Assembly (NCBI RefSeq): GCF_000497445.1 | Contig: NZ_CM002285.1 | Location: 6,444,188-6,482,779, forward strand | From: Streptomyces roseochromogenus subsp. oscitans DS 12.976 | Lineage (GTDB): Bacteria; Actinomycetota; Actinomycetes; Streptomycetales; Streptomycetaceae | Direction of reading: 5' to 3' | DNA: 38,592 bases | Shown here: in pieces, positions 25,922 to 37,217 of the stretch | Position numbering within the stretch: the stretch's first letter is position 1 | How the letters are laid out: each line of letters starts with the position of its first letter | Notes under the pieces: generated by a model | What the model was told of the DNA's origin: nothing | Seen by the model: the letters and a program-made list of their open reading frames with translations, nothing else | The model's database searches: none | Translations under genes and position numbers: made by a program

Positions 25922-26953
25922 ATGGGGAACTCAATGTCGTTCATCGGCCGTGACATGGCTGTCGACCTCGGGACCGCCAACACGCTGGTGTACGTCAGGG
26001 GTCGCGGGATCGTACTCAACGAACCGTCCGTCGTCGCGATCAACACCAACACGGGTGGGATCCTCGCGGTCGGTGCCGAAGCGAAGAAGATGATCGGCCG
26101 GACGCCGGGCAACATCGTCGCCGTCCGCCCGCTGAAGGACGGCGTGATCGCCGACTTCGAGATCACCGAGCGAATGCTCCGCTACTTCATCCTGAAGATC
26201 CACAAGCGGCGCTATCTCGCCCGGCCGCGGGTCGTCGTGTGTGTGCCCTCCGGCATCACGGGCGTCGAGCGCCGCGCCGTGATCGAGGCGTCCTCCCAGG
26301 CCGGCGCCCGCCAGGTGCACATCATCGAGGAGCCCATGGCCGCCGCCATCGGCTCCGGCCTGCCGGTCCACGAGGCCACGGGCAACATGGTGGTGGACAT
26401 CGGCGGCGGCACCACGGAGGTCGCGGTCATCTCGCTCGGTGGCATCGTCACCGCCCAGTCCATCCGGGTCGCGGGCGACGAACTGGACAACGCGATCATC
26501 CAGTACATCAAGAAGGAGTACAGCCTTCTGCTGGGTGAGCGCACGGCCGAGCAGATCAAGATCACGATCGGTTCGGCGTACGACCTCGACTCCGACGAGC
26601 ACACCGAAGTCCGTGGCCGGGACCTGGTGTCCGGGCTGCCGAAGACCGTGGTCATCTCGGCCGCCGAGGTCCGCAAGGCGATCGAGGAACCGGTCAACGC
26701 GATCGTGGACGCGGTCAAGACGACCCTCGACAAGTGCCCGCCGGAGCTGTCCGGCGACATCATGGACCGAGGAATCGTTCTGACCGGCGGCGGAGCCCTG
26801 CTGCGCGGGCTCGACGAGCGGCTGCGCCGGGAGACCGGGATGCCGATCCACATCGCCGAGGATCCGCTGGACAGCGTCGCGCTCGGCTCCGGGAAGTGCG
26901 TCGAGGAGTTCGAGGCGCTGCAGCAGGTCCTGGACGCCCAGCCGCGCAGATGA
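25922..26953 (+). CDS. mreB: Rod shape / sporulation actin-like protein MreB
   Basis: MreB forms membrane-bound filaments. In Streptomyces it is needed for the spore wall rather than for vegetative tip growth. The 343-residue protein shows all actin-fold motifs: phosphate 1 ([11 protein letters not shown]), connect 1 (the [11 protein letters not shown] region), phosphate 2 ([14 protein letters not shown]), and adenosine ([14 protein letters not shown]). The ATG at 25922 is used; a second ATG at 25934, with GGGGAA four nt upstream, is an alternative. It heads the mreB-mreC-mreD-mrdA-rodA cluster. Confidence 0.97.
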   Translation: MGNSMSFIGRDMAVDLGTANTLVYVRGRGIVLNEPSVVAINTNTGGILAVGAEAKKMIGRTPGNIVAVRPLKDGVIADFEITERMLRYFILKIHKRRYLARPRVVVCVPSGITGVERRAVIEASSQAGARQVHIIEEPMAAAIGSGLPVHEATGNMVVDIGGGTTEVAVISLGGIVTAQSIRVAGDELDNAIIQYIKKEYSLLLGERTAEQIKITIGSAYDLDSDEHTEVRGRDLVSGLPKTVVISAAEVRKAIEEPVNAIVDAVKTTLDKCPPELSGDIMDRGIVLTGGGALLRGLDERLRRETGMPIHIAEDPLDSVALGSGKCVEEFEALQQVLDAQPRR

Positions 26954-26970
26954 CGTAACTCTTCCATTCC

Positions 26971-27000
26971 GCCGTACGAGACGTTCTCCTCTCGTGCGGC
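26971..27000 (+). terminator. Hairpin between mreB and mreC
   Basis: GCCGTACGAGA at 26971-26981 pairs with TCTCGTGCGGC at 26990-27000, with one G-T wobble and an 8-nt loop. It follows the mreB stop by 18 nt and is likely a partial terminator that lets mreB be expressed above the downstream genes. Confidence 0.7.
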
Positions 27001-27114
27001 GGATCGTTGATTAGAGGCATAAGCTCCCACAAATGGGCCCCTCGGGTTGCGCATCGCATAACGCCCGTGAAGGGACTCCCGAATTCCTATTGAGGAAGGG
27101 CACGGCCGCCGCAC

Positions 27115-28053
27115 GTGAGGGACACGAAAGAGAGCCGGTTGCTCCTGGTCCTGCTGGTTGCCATCGCATTCGCGCTGATCACGGTGGACATCCGCGGGGG
27201 CAGGAACTCCCCGGTCGACGGTGCCCGGCAGGCCGCGGCCGCGGTGTTCGGCCCGGTCGAGAACGGGCTGTCCTCGGCGGTCGACCCGGTCGGCAACGCC
27301 GTCTCCGCGATCCGGGACTCCGGCAGCCGGCATGACCGGCTCGCCACGCTGGAGAAGGAGAACGCGGCCCTCAAGGCGAAGCTCGGCAGCGACGACCGCA
27401 ACCGCAGCCGGCTGAACCAGCTCGACAGAATGCTGAAGATCGCCGGCGAGGGCCAGTACGGCATCAAGGGCGCCCAGGTCATCGCCATAGGAGCGGCGCA
27501 GGGCTTCTCCTGGACCATCACCATCGACGCGGGAGCCAATGACGGCATCAGGCGTGACATGACCGTCCTCAACGGCGACGGGCTGGTCGGCCGGGTCACC
27601 ACCGTCGGCCCCGACACCTCCACCGTGCTGCTCGCCAACGACCCCGACTTCACCGTCGGCACCCGTATGGAGGGAAGCGACGAACTCGGCTTCGCCTCCG
27701 GGCAGGGCGACCGCCCGCTGCGCGTGGAGCTGCTCAACGGCAAGGCGGAGGTGAAGAAGGGCGACCGGCTCGTCACCTTCGGCTCGGAGGCCGACCGGCC
27801 GTTCGTCCCGGGCGTGCCGGTCGGCGTGGTCTCCCGCGTCGACCCCTCCAACGGCGGCCTCACCCGCACGATCTACGTCACCCCGTACGTCGGCTTCACC
27901 AAGCTGGACGTCGTCGGCGTGGTCGTCCAGGCCCCGAAGAAGGACCCGCGCGACGAGGTCCTGCCGGCCCAGCCCAAGCCGGTCCCGACGCCGACGGTGA
28001 CCGTCACGGTGACCCCGTCCGCCGACGCCTCCGCCAACACCCAGCAGCAGTAG
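27115..28053 (+). CDS. mreC: Cell-shape protein MreC
   Basis: MreC is a periplasm-side scaffold that links MreB to the wall-synthesis enzymes. The frame starts at GTG 27115 (AGGAAGG about 15 nt upstream) and gives 312 residues. One N-terminal membrane helix (LLLVLLVAIAFALITVDI) is followed by a coiled coil (about residues 75-110, HDRLATLEKENAALKAKLG) and two beta-rich domains with GLVGRVTTVGPDTSTVLL and VPVGVVSRVD. The C-terminus is a disordered Pro/Thr-rich tail ending NTQQQ. mreD starts 12 nt after its stop. Confidence 0.95.
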   Translation: MRDTKESRLLLVLLVAIAFALITVDIRGGRNSPVDGARQAAAAVFGPVENGLSSAVDPVGNAVSAIRDSGSRHDRLATLEKENAALKAKLGSDDRNRSRLNQLDRMLKIAGEGQYGIKGAQVIAIGAAQGFSWTITIDAGANDGIRRDMTVLNGDGLVGRVTTVGPDTSTVLLANDPDFTVGTRMEGSDELGFASGQGDRPLRVELLNGKAEVKKGDRLVTFGSEADRPFVPGVPVGVVSRVDPSNGGLTRTIYVTPYVGFTKLDVVGVVVQAPKKDPRDEVLPAQPKPVPTPTVTVTVTPSADASANTQQQ

Positions 28054-28065
28054 GAGCTGAATCCC

Positions 28066-28743
28066 ATGCGCCTCAACCGGATCCTGCTCTCCAGCGCGCT
28101 GGTCGTCGTGGCGCTGGTGATCCAGGTGAGCGTCCTCGCCCGCCTGCATCTGCCGGGCGCCGTGCCCGACCTGCTGCTGCTCACCGTCCTGGGCCTCGCC
28201 ATGGTGTACGGCCATGTCGGCGGCGCCCTCGTCGGCTTCGGCGCCGGTCTGCTCGCCGATCTCGCCCCGCCCGCCGACCACGCGGCCGGCCGCTACGCGC
28301 TCGTGCTGTGCGTCATCGGCTACTGCGCCGGGCTCATCAAGCCGGAGACCGGCCGCCTGAAGTCGGCGACCGGCCCGATGGCCGTCGTGGTCGCCGCCGC
28401 GATCGGTTCCACGCTGCTGTACGCGTGCGTCGGCGCCCTGGTCGGCGACACCGCCGCCCGCCATGTCGGCCTGCCCGGGCTGCTGTTCTCGGCGGCCCTG
28501 TACGACCTGCTGCTCGCCCCGTTCGTGGTGCCCGGCATCATGTGGCTGGCCCGCCGCGCGGACAACGACCCGCTCGCCGAGGCCGGCCCCGCCGCCAAGG
28601 CCGGCGACATCTCCACCGGCTGGCTCTCCTCCGGCACCGGCCTGCGCATCGGCAGCCAGCGCGGCGGACTCGGCGCGCTGAAGGCCAAGGCCCGCACCCG
28701 CTCCGCCCGGGTCGGCCGGATCAAGGGGGTCAAGCGGCTGTGA
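28066..28743 (+). CDS. mreD: Rod-shape-determining membrane protein MreD
   Basis: The 225-residue protein starts at ATG 28066, with AGGAG at 28052-28056 overlapping the mreC stop. About five hydrophobic helices are visible (for example ILLSSALVVVALVIQVSVLA and LVGFGAGLLADLAPP). The C-terminal 60 residues are basic and cytosolic, longer than in E. coli MreD, as in other Streptomyces. It works in the wall-elongation or sporulation complex with MreC. Confidence 0.93.
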   Translation: MRLNRILLSSALVVVALVIQVSVLARLHLPGAVPDLLLLTVLGLAMVYGHVGGALVGFGAGLLADLAPPADHAAGRYALVLCVIGYCAGLIKPETGRLKSATGPMAVVVAAAIGSTLLYACVGALVGDTAARHVGLPGLLFSAALYDLLLAPFVVPGIMWLARRADNDPLAEAGPAAKAGDISTGWLSSGTGLRIGSQRGGLGALKAKARTRSARVGRIKGVKRL

Positions 28744-28859
28744 ATGCCGGGGAGTTCACTCGAACGGGTCAGCATGCGCGGAACGCGGGCTCACAGGCTG
28801 GTCGTTCATCATCCGTACGTGCACTCGCATTTGCGCACTGAGAGGGGGAAGCAGCCGCA

Positions 28860-31109
28860 GTGACCAACATCCCCGAGACCGGTCGGACCCCACGCGTCCA
28901 GATCCGGCTCGTCGTGATCCAGATCCTCGTCCTCTCCCTCCTCGGCACGCTCGGCGGCCGCTTGTGGTACCTGCAGATCCGCGAGGGTGCGCAGTACCAG
29001 AAGGAGGCGTCCGGCAACCACGTCCAGCAGGTCGTCGACCCCGCCGTGCGCGGCGACATCCTGGACGCCCGCGGCGTGCCCCTCGCGGACAACGAGACCC
29101 GCCTGGTCGTCTCCGCCTCCCGCACCGACCTGCTCAAGCAGAAGGACGACGGCAAGGCGGTCCTCACCAAGCTGGCCGGTGTCCTCGGCGTGAAGCCCGA
29201 GGACGTCATCCAGAAGGTCCGGCTGTGCGACGCCAAGACCCCCCAGCCGTGCTGGAACGGCTCGCCGTACCAGCCGATCCCGATCACCGACGAGGCCACC
29301 CCGAAGCAGGCCCTGCAGATCCGCGAGCGCTCCGAGGACTTCCCCGGCATCACCGCCGATCCCGAGGCCGTGCGCCGCTACCCGGGTCCGGGCAAGTCCA
29401 ACACCGCGCAGGTGCTCGGCTATCTCTCGCCCGTCACCGACGACGAGATCCAGAAGGCCAAGAACACCCCGTCGCCCTATCTGCGCTCCGACATGGTCGG
29501 CCGCTCCGGCCTGGAGCGGGAGTACGACAAGGAGCTGCGCGGCAAAGCCGGCGTCACACGCTACGAGGTCGACAACCTCGGCCGGGTCATCGGCAAGGCC
29601 AAGGCGGACCCCGCCGAGCCCGGCGCCAACCTGGTCACCAGCATCGACTCCCGGGTGCAGCGCGTTTCGGAGTACGAACTGGACAAGGCGATGAAGACCG
29701 CCCGCCAGCAGTTCGACAAGAACACCGGCGAGAACTTCAAGGCCGACTCCGGCGCCGTCGTCGTCATGGAGGCCAAGACCGGCCGGATCGTCGCGATGGC
29801 CTCGGAGCCGACCTACGACCCGAATGTGTGGGTGGGCGGCATCTCCGCCAAGGACTACAAGTCCCTGACCGGCAAGGACTCCGACTACCCGCTGCTCAAC
29901 CGGGCCATACAGGGTCAAGCGGCCCCCGGTTCGACGTTCAAGGTGGTCTCCACGGCCGCCGCGGTCCAGGCCGGCTACCCCTGGGACGGCGGCTACCCCT
30001 GCACCAGCTCCTACTCGGTCGGCGGCCAGGTCTTCAAGAACTTCGAGGGCGAGAACTTCGGCCCGATCTCCCTCGGCCGCGCCCTGGAGGTCTCCTGCGA
30101 CACCGTCTTCTACGGCCTCGGCGACAGGGAGTGGAAGAAGGACGGCGGCATCAACCCCAAGAAGGGCCAGCCGAAGGACTGGTTCTTCAAGACGGCCCAC
30201 CAGTTCGGCCTCGGCAAGGAGACCGGCATCGACCTGCCCAACGAGGTCACCGGCCGTGTCCCCGACCGCCAGTGGAAGCTGGACTACTGGAACGCCAACA
30301 AGGACGCCTGGTGCAAGTCCGGCAAGAAGGACGGCAGCTACGTCGAGAAGATCGCCTACGAGAACTGCCTCGAAGGCAACAAGATGCGCGAGGGTGACGA
30401 GATCAACTACTCCATCGGCCAGGGCGACACACTCGTCACGCCGATCCAGGAGGCGATGATCTACGGCGCCGTCGCCAACGGCGGCACCGAGTACGTCCCG
30501 ACCATCGCCAAGGCGATCGTCAGCCCCGACGGCAAGACCGTCCAGGAGATCAAGCCCAAGGTGCAGCGCAAGCTGCCCGTCAGCCAGGCCACCCTCAAGG
30601 GCATGGACGACGCCTTCGCGGGCGTCATCACCCGCGGTACGGCCGCGTGGAAGTTCAACGGCTGGCCGCAGGACAAGATCACCCTGCACGGCAAGACCGG
30701 TACGGCGGAGGTCTACGGCAAGCAGACCACCGGCTGGCTGGCCACGTACTCCAAGGACTACACGGTGATCATGACGATCTCCCAGGCCGGTACGGGTTCC
30801 GGTTCCGCCGGTGAGGCCGTGCGCAACATCTACAGCGCGCTCTACGGCGTCCAGGGAGACGGCTCCATCGACAACAAGAAGGCGCTGCTGCCCCAGCCGC
30901 AGCAGGGCCTGCCGAAGGTCCGCACGGACGGCACGATCGACGCCCCGAAGGTCACCGACGACCCGGCCAAGGACGCCGAGGCCGCCCAGAAGGACAACCC
31001 CAGCAACGGCGACAGCCAGCAGCCCGCCGCCACGGCGTCGCCCACCACGGGCAACCGCAACACCCGCAGGCGCCCTCGCAAGAGGGGAAGCCGGAGGATG
31101 CCCTCATGA
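28860..31109 (+). CDS. mrdA: Class B penicillin-binding protein 2 (transpeptidase)
   Basis: This enzyme cross-links peptidoglycan with the RodA partner that follows. The 749-residue protein starts at GTG 28860, with GAGGGGG about 11 nt upstream. One membrane anchor lies at about residues 15-36 (IQILVLSLLGTLGGRLWYL). The PBP-dimer domain occupies about residues 60-280, and the transpeptidase domain has Ser358-x-x-Lys361 (GSTFKVVS), Ser412-Cys-Asp (SxN position) and KTGTAE at 612-617. A 100-residue disordered tail follows, ending in a basic stretch (RRRPRKRGSRR). It overlaps rodA by 4 nt (ATGA), so the pair is translationally coupled. Confidence 0.96.
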   Translation: MTNIPETGRTPRVQIRLVVIQILVLSLLGTLGGRLWYLQIREGAQYQKEASGNHVQQVVDPAVRGDILDARGVPLADNETRLVVSASRTDLLKQKDDGKAVLTKLAGVLGVKPEDVIQKVRLCDAKTPQPCWNGSPYQPIPITDEATPKQALQIRERSEDFPGITADPEAVRRYPGPGKSNTAQVLGYLSPVTDDEIQKAKNTPSPYLRSDMVGRSGLEREYDKELRGKAGVTRYEVDNLGRVIGKAKADPAEPGANLVTSIDSRVQRVSEYELDKAMKTARQQFDKNTGENFKADSGAVVVMEAKTGRIVAMASEPTYDPNVWVGGISAKDYKSLTGKDSDYPLLNRAIQGQAAPGSTFKVVSTAAAVQAGYPWDGGYPCTSSYSVGGQVFKNFEGENFGPISLGRALEVSCDTVFYGLGDREWKKDGGINPKKGQPKDWFFKTAHQFGLGKETGIDLPNEVTGRVPDRQWKLDYWNANKDAWCKSGKKDGSYVEKIAYENCLEGNKMREGDEINYSIGQGDTLVTPIQEAMIYGAVANGGTEYVPTIAKAIVSPDGKTVQEIKPKVQRKLPVSQATLKGMDDAFAGVITRGTAAWKFNGWPQDKITLHGKTGTAEVYGKQTTGWLATYSKDYTVIMTISQAGTGSGSAGEAVRNIYSALYGVQGDGSIDNKKALLPQPQQGLPKVRTDGTIDAPKVTDDPAKDAEAAQKDNPSNGDSQQPAATASPTTGNRNTRRRPRKRGSRRMPS

Positions 31110-32302
31110 CCGGCAACAGCTTCTCCGTCTCCGGGTACGGCCCCGAGCGAGCCGGCTGGACCAGGCTCCTCGCCCGCGACTCACCGGCCCGCAGGCTGGA
31201 CTGGCCGATGCTGCTGGCCGCTTTCGTGCTGTCGCTGCTGGGCTCGCTGCTGGTGTACTCCGCGACCCGCAACCGCACCGAGATCAACCAGGGCGACCAG
31301 TACTACTTCCTGGTCCGCCATCTGATGAACCTCGGCATCGGCTTCGCCCTGATGATCGGCACGATCTGGCTCGGCCACCGCGCCCTGCGCAACGCCGTGC
31401 CGATCCTCTACGGCATCTCGCTGTTCGGGGTGCTGCTGGTGCTCACCCCGCTCGGCGCCACCATCAACGGCAGCCGCAACTGGATCGTGTTCGGCGGCGG
31501 TTTCTCGCTCCAGCCCGCCGAGTTCGTGAAGATCTCGATCATCCTGGGCATGGCCATGATACTGGCGGCCCGGGTCGACGCCGGGGACAAGCAGTACCCC
31601 GACCACCGCACGGTCTTGCAGTCGCTCGGCCTGGCCGCGGTACCGATCCTGATCGTGCTGCTCATGCCCGACCTCGGCACGGTCCTGGCCATGGTGGCCA
31701 TCATCCTGGGCGTGCTGCTCGCCTCGGGCGCCTCCAACCGCTGGATCTTCGGACTGCTCATCACCGGTGTGCTCGGCTGTGTCGCCATCTGGCAGCTGCA
31801 CATCCTGGACCAGTACCAGATCAACCGCTTCGCCGCGTTCGCCAACCCCAATCTGGACCCGGCGGGCGTCGGCTACAACACCAACCAGGCCCGCATCGCC
31901 ATCGGCTCCGGCGGACTGACCGGCGCCGGCCTCTTCCACGGCTCGCAGACCACCGGCCAGTTCGTGCCCGAGCAGCAGACGGACTTCGTCTTCACGGTCG
32001 CGGGGGAGGAGCTGGGCTTCGTCGGCGCGGGCCTGATCATCTTCCTGCTGGGCGTGGTGCTGTGGCGCGCCTGCCGGATCGCCCGCGACTCCACCGAGCT
32101 GTACGGGACGATCGTGGCTGCCGGGATCGTCGCCTGGTTCGCCTTCCAGGCCTTCGAGAACATCGGCATGACCCTCGGCATCATGCCGGTCACCGGTCTG
32201 CCCCTGCCGTTCGTGTCATACGGCGGCTCGTCGATGTTCGCGGTCTGGGTGGCGGTGGGACTGCTGCAGTCGATCAAGGTGCAGAGACCCATGTCGGCGT
32301 AG
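31106..32302 (+). CDS. rodA: SEDS peptidoglycan polymerase RodA (Sfr)
   Basis: RodA polymerises glycan strands from lipid II, in a complex with the PBP2 encoded just upstream. The ATG at 31106 overlaps the mrdA stop. The 398-residue protein has about ten membrane helices and SEDS motifs: LQPAEFVKISIIL, VLLMPDLGTVLAMVAI, QTDFVFTVAGEELGFVGA and TGLPLPFVSYGGSSM near the C-terminus. The catalytic Asp is expected in the region of QTDF. The N-terminus has a 30-residue cytosolic lead. In S. coelicolor this gene is known as sfr. Confidence 0.95.
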   Translation: MTGNSFSVSGYGPERAGWTRLLARDSPARRLDWPMLLAAFVLSLLGSLLVYSATRNRTEINQGDQYYFLVRHLMNLGIGFALMIGTIWLGHRALRNAVPILYGISLFGVLLVLTPLGATINGSRNWIVFGGGFSLQPAEFVKISIILGMAMILAARVDAGDKQYPDHRTVLQSLGLAAVPILIVLLMPDLGTVLAMVAIILGVLLASGASNRWIFGLLITGVLGCVAIWQLHILDQYQINRFAAFANPNLDPAGVGYNTNQARIAIGSGGLTGAGLFHGSQTTGQFVPEQQTDFVFTVAGEELGFVGAGLIIFLLGVVLWRACRIARDSTELYGTIVAAGIVAWFAFQAFENIGMTLGIMPVTGLPLPFVSYGGSSMFAVWVAVGLLQSIKVQRPMSA

Positions 32303-32411
32303 GCCTGCGGCGGCCCGGCCGCGATCGCGGAGGGTCGTTCACCGGGTGGATGTGTGGAATTTTCCCGCCATTCATCCCGGGCGGCCCCTGCCGCGTCGCT
32401 CCGCAGCCCAC

Positions 32412-32417
32412 TAGATT
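32412..32417 (+). promoter_or_regulatory. -10 box of the CYTH-CHAD gene, probably leaderless
   Basis: TAGATT ends 6 nt before the ATG at 32424 and no ribosome binding site is visible, which is the geometry of a leaderless transcript. The 120-nt gap behind rodA also holds the 12-bp palindrome CCGCGATCGCGG (32319-32330). Confidence 0.5.
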
Positions 32418-32423
32418 CAATTC

Positions 32424-33929
32424 ATGGCGGATACGAAGCGCGAGATAGAGCGCAAGTACGAGTCCGACGACAGTGGGCTGCCCGACCTGACGGGCGTCGG
32501 CGGGGTGGCGGCCGTCCTGGACAAGGGCCTGATGGAACTCGACGCCACCTACTACGACACCGCCGACGAACGCCTGGCCGGCGCCGCCCTCACCCTGCGC
32601 CGCCGCACCGGCGGCTCGGACGCCGGCTGGCATCTGAAGTTCCCGGTCGGACCGGGCGTGCGTGACGAGATCCGGGCCCCGCTCTCCGACACCATTCCCG
32701 AGGAGATCGCCGCCCTCGTTCGCTCCCGGGTCCGGGACGCCGAGCTGATCCCGCTGGTCCGGCTGCGCTCGGCCCGCGATGTGCGCCACCTGGTCGACGC
32801 CGGCGGTGCCCTGCTGGCCGAGGCGAGCGTGGACGCCGTGACGGCTGAGCGGCTCGGCGGCGGGGGAGGGGCCGCCCAGTGGACCGAGATCGAGGTGGAA
32901 CTGGCCGACGACGGCGATCCCGCCTTCCTCGATCTGGTGGAGAAGCGGCTGCGCAAGGCGGGCGTGCGCCGCTCCAAGTCGCCGTCGAAGCTGGCCCGGG
33001 CCCTGGAGCAGACGGGAGGACACCGCCGTAGGAGCCGTGAGAAGGGCGAACCCGCGCCGGTGACGGCCGGTGACCACGTGCTCGCCTATCTGCGGGCTCA
33101 GCGGGACGTGCTGGTCGAACTGGATCCGGCCGTCCGCCGTGACGTGCCCGACTCCGTGCACCGCATGCGGGTCGCCACCCGCCGGGCCCGCAGCACCCTG
33201 CGCAGCTTCCGCTCCGTCCTCGACCGCTCCGTCACCGACCCCATCGGCGTCGAGCTGAAGTGGCTCGCGGGCGCGCTGGGCGTCGACCGTGACCAGGAGG
33301 TGATGGCCGAGCGTCTGCGGGCCGCCCTCGACGCCCTCCCGCCCGGCCTGGTCACCGGCCCCGTCCACGAGCGCCTCGCGGCCTGGTCCGAGGCCCGGCA
33401 CGGGGGCGCGCACGCGCATCTGACCGGCGTGCTGGACTCCCGCCGCTATCTCACCCTGCTGGACACCCTGGACGGCCTCCTCGCCGACCCGCCGCTGCGC
33501 AAGGCCGCCGGAAAACAGCCGGACAAGGTGATCGCCAAGGCCGTGGACAAAGACCTGCTGACCCTGTCCGCCCTGGTCGAGCAGGCGCTCGGCGCCCCGC
33601 CCGGCGAGGAACGCGACGTCGCCGTGCACGAGGCCCGCAAGAAGGCCAAGCGCACCCGGTACGCGGCCGAGGCGGCCACCCCCGCCCTCGGCAAACCGGC
33701 CCGCTCCCTGACCAAGGCCATGAAGAACCTGACCACCGTCCTCGGTGAACACCAGGACAGCGTCATGACCCGGCTGACCCTGCGCGAGCTGTCCGCGGCG
33801 GCGCACGCGGCAGGGGAGAGCGCGTTCACGTACGGGCTGCTGTACGGGCGCGAGGAGGCCCATGCGGCGCGGGCGGAGGCCGAGCTGCCCGGACTGTGGA
33901 GGGAGATCAGATCCCCGGCGGCCGGCTGA
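32424..33929 (+). CDS. CYTH-CHAD domain protein (inorganic polyphosphate-related)
   Basis: The 501-residue protein joins two domains. The CYTH domain (residues 1-200) shows the ExExK metal motif (Glu7, Glu9, Lys11 in REIERKY) and strands such as LTLRRRTGGSDAGWHLKFP, LVRLRSARDVRHLV and TEIEVEL. The CHAD domain starts near residue 215 (HVLAYLRAQRDVLVELDP) with the conserved histidines in HRMRVATRRAR and HEARKKAKRTRYAAE. CYTH domains hydrolyse triphosphates, and CHAD domains bind polyphosphate. A role in polyphosphate handling is thus likely; the substrate is inferred. It is preceded by a leaderless-type -10. Confidence 0.93.
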   Translation: MADTKREIERKYESDDSGLPDLTGVGGVAAVLDKGLMELDATYYDTADERLAGAALTLRRRTGGSDAGWHLKFPVGPGVRDEIRAPLSDTIPEEIAALVRSRVRDAELIPLVRLRSARDVRHLVDAGGALLAEASVDAVTAERLGGGGGAAQWTEIEVELADDGDPAFLDLVEKRLRKAGVRRSKSPSKLARALEQTGGHRRRSREKGEPAPVTAGDHVLAYLRAQRDVLVELDPAVRRDVPDSVHRMRVATRRARSTLRSFRSVLDRSVTDPIGVELKWLAGALGVDRDQEVMAERLRAALDALPPGLVTGPVHERLAAWSEARHGGAHAHLTGVLDSRRYLTLLDTLDGLLADPPLRKAAGKQPDKVIAKAVDKDLLTLSALVEQALGAPPGEERDVAVHEARKKAKRTRYAAEAATPALGKPARSLTKAMKNLTTVLGEHQDSVMTRLTLRELSAAAHAAGESAFTYGLLYGREEAHAARAEAELPGLWREIRSPAAG

Positions 33930-33999
33930 GCGTACGGGGAACACCGCCGGGCGGGTTACGCTTGGTGGTCACCCCTGTCAGCTCATGAAGGTTCGCGAG

Positions 34000-35961
<1,962 letters not shown>

Positions 35962-36244
35962 GGTGAGCGAGGCCCTCGATCGCCAGGGGAAGGCGCCGGG
36001 GGCCGCGCAGCACCGCGTCGGCACGGTATGCCGGGCGAGCCAACCCGCGCGACTCGGAGGTCATCGGCGACGTTCGCCTGCATCGTCTTCGTCTTCGTCG
36101 GCTCACACCTCGACCTTCAGTTTGAATTCGCGAAGGTGAAGTAGGCGCGGTCCAGCGGTCGAGGCCACCCTGGGCATCGAGGACGTCACACGCACTTCAC
36201 ACGCGCTGAGGATCCGATGGGGCGGTGCCGACGTCTACTCCGGT
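35962..36244 (+). other. Gap behind the radical SAM gene
   Basis: I see no gene in these 283 bases. A short AT-rich spot with an imperfect inverted repeat lies at about 36115-36142 (CTTCAGTTTGAATTCGCGAA). TCTACT at 36234-36239 lies 5 nt before the ATG at 36245, and no ribosome binding site is close, so the next gene may also be leaderless. Confidence 0.45.
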
Positions 36245-37213
36245 ATGGAACCGCACACGCCGCCTCTCCAGCCCCGGCAGCCGGAAGGGTGTCTCACCGT
36301 CGCGATCCGCGTCCCCCTGCGGATCGTCGTCCTGGTGCTGGTGGTGCCGGTGCGGATGGTGTGGGACGCGCTCGTCGTCACCGGAAGGCTGGTGCGGGAC
36401 GGCGTGCTCAGGCCGCTCGGCCGGGCGCTCCTGTGGGTCGGAAAGGCCCTGTTCGTCTGGCCGTTCGTGGGCCTGTGGCGCTATGTCCTGGTCCCAGTCG
36501 GCAAGGGCGTCGCCTGGCTCGGCACCGTCCTCGTCGTCGTACCGGCCGTGTGGTGCCACCGGTACGTCCTCACCCCCGTCGGATGCGCGGTCGCCTGGCT
36601 GGCGCGGTATCTGCTCGTCGTCCCCGCGCGATGGCTCTACGACCGGTTCCTCGCGCCCGTCGGGCGTGCCGTCGCCTGGTGTGTACGGGGACTGGGCCGG
36701 CCGCTGGGCATGATCGCCACCGGCATCGGGGCCGCCCTGTACTGGACCCTGCGCGTCCTCCTCGTCCTGCCCGCCCTCGCGCTGTGGCGCTGGGTTCTCG
36801 CGCCCGTCGGCCGGGTCCTCGTCGTCGTGGCGCGAGAGGTGGGGGACGCCCTCGGGCATGCGTGGCGGATCGCCGGACGGATCTCGCGGGCCGTCGGCCG
36901 GGCGCTCGGGGCCCTCTTCCGCTGGATCTTCGTGGAGCCGCTGCGCTGGGTGTTCCGGACCGTCCTCACCCCCGTCGGCCACCTGGTCCGGGACACCGTC
37001 CTGCGGCCCGTCGCCGAGGGCGCACGCGTGCTGGGCCGGGCCGTCCGCGAGGCGCTGACCAGCGCCCGTGACATGGTGCGGCAGGCCCGCGCCGACGTCC
37101 GGCGGATGCTGGTCGGCGAGCCCGGGCAGCCGGCCGCCGTGGACCGGCGGGAACCTCAGGGGCCCGCTGCACGTACTCTTGGTAGCAGTACGACCGCACT
37201 CACGAAGGACTAG
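36245..37213 (+). CDS. Repeat-built membrane-associated protein of unknown function
   Basis: This 322-residue protein is built from repeats of about 35 residues with the core LAPVGRAVAWLxRxLLVVPA. The units appear at FVGLWRYVLVPVGKGVAWL, HRYVLTPVGCAVAWLARYLL, YDRFLAPVGRAVAWCV, LWRWVLAPVGRVLVVV and FRTVLTPVGHLVRDTV. Each has a hydrophobic stretch ending in Pro, so it is likely membrane embedded or bound, with strongly basic loops. It has no catalytic motif I know. The ATG at 36245 is weakly supported. The gene ends 4 nt before the TIGR03936 gene and carries that gene's ribosome binding site in its last codons. Conserved position in other Streptomyces is likely but unchecked. Confidence 0.75.
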   Translation: MEPHTPPLQPRQPEGCLTVAIRVPLRIVVLVLVVPVRMVWDALVVTGRLVRDGVLRPLGRALLWVGKALFVWPFVGLWRYVLVPVGKGVAWLGTVLVVVPAVWCHRYVLTPVGCAVAWLARYLLVVPARWLYDRFLAPVGRAVAWCVRGLGRPLGMIATGIGAALYWTLRVLLVLPALALWRWVLAPVGRVLVVVAREVGDALGHAWRIAGRISRAVGRALGALFRWIFVEPLRWVFRTVLTPVGHLVRDTVLRPVAEGARVLGRAVREALTSARDMVRQARADVRRMLVGEPGQPAAVDRREPQGPAARTLGSSTTALTKD

Positions 37214-37217
37214 GACA

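Noticed and set aside
26212..28464. 750-codon minus-strand frame opposite mreB, mreC and mreD
   Set aside because: Same shadow effect; the plus-strand genes are certain.
37068..37217. N-terminal extension of the TIGR03936 gene from the ATG at 37068
   Set aside because: It lies inside the preceding gene, has no ribosome binding site and no resemblance to the family; the CTG at 37218 fits better.
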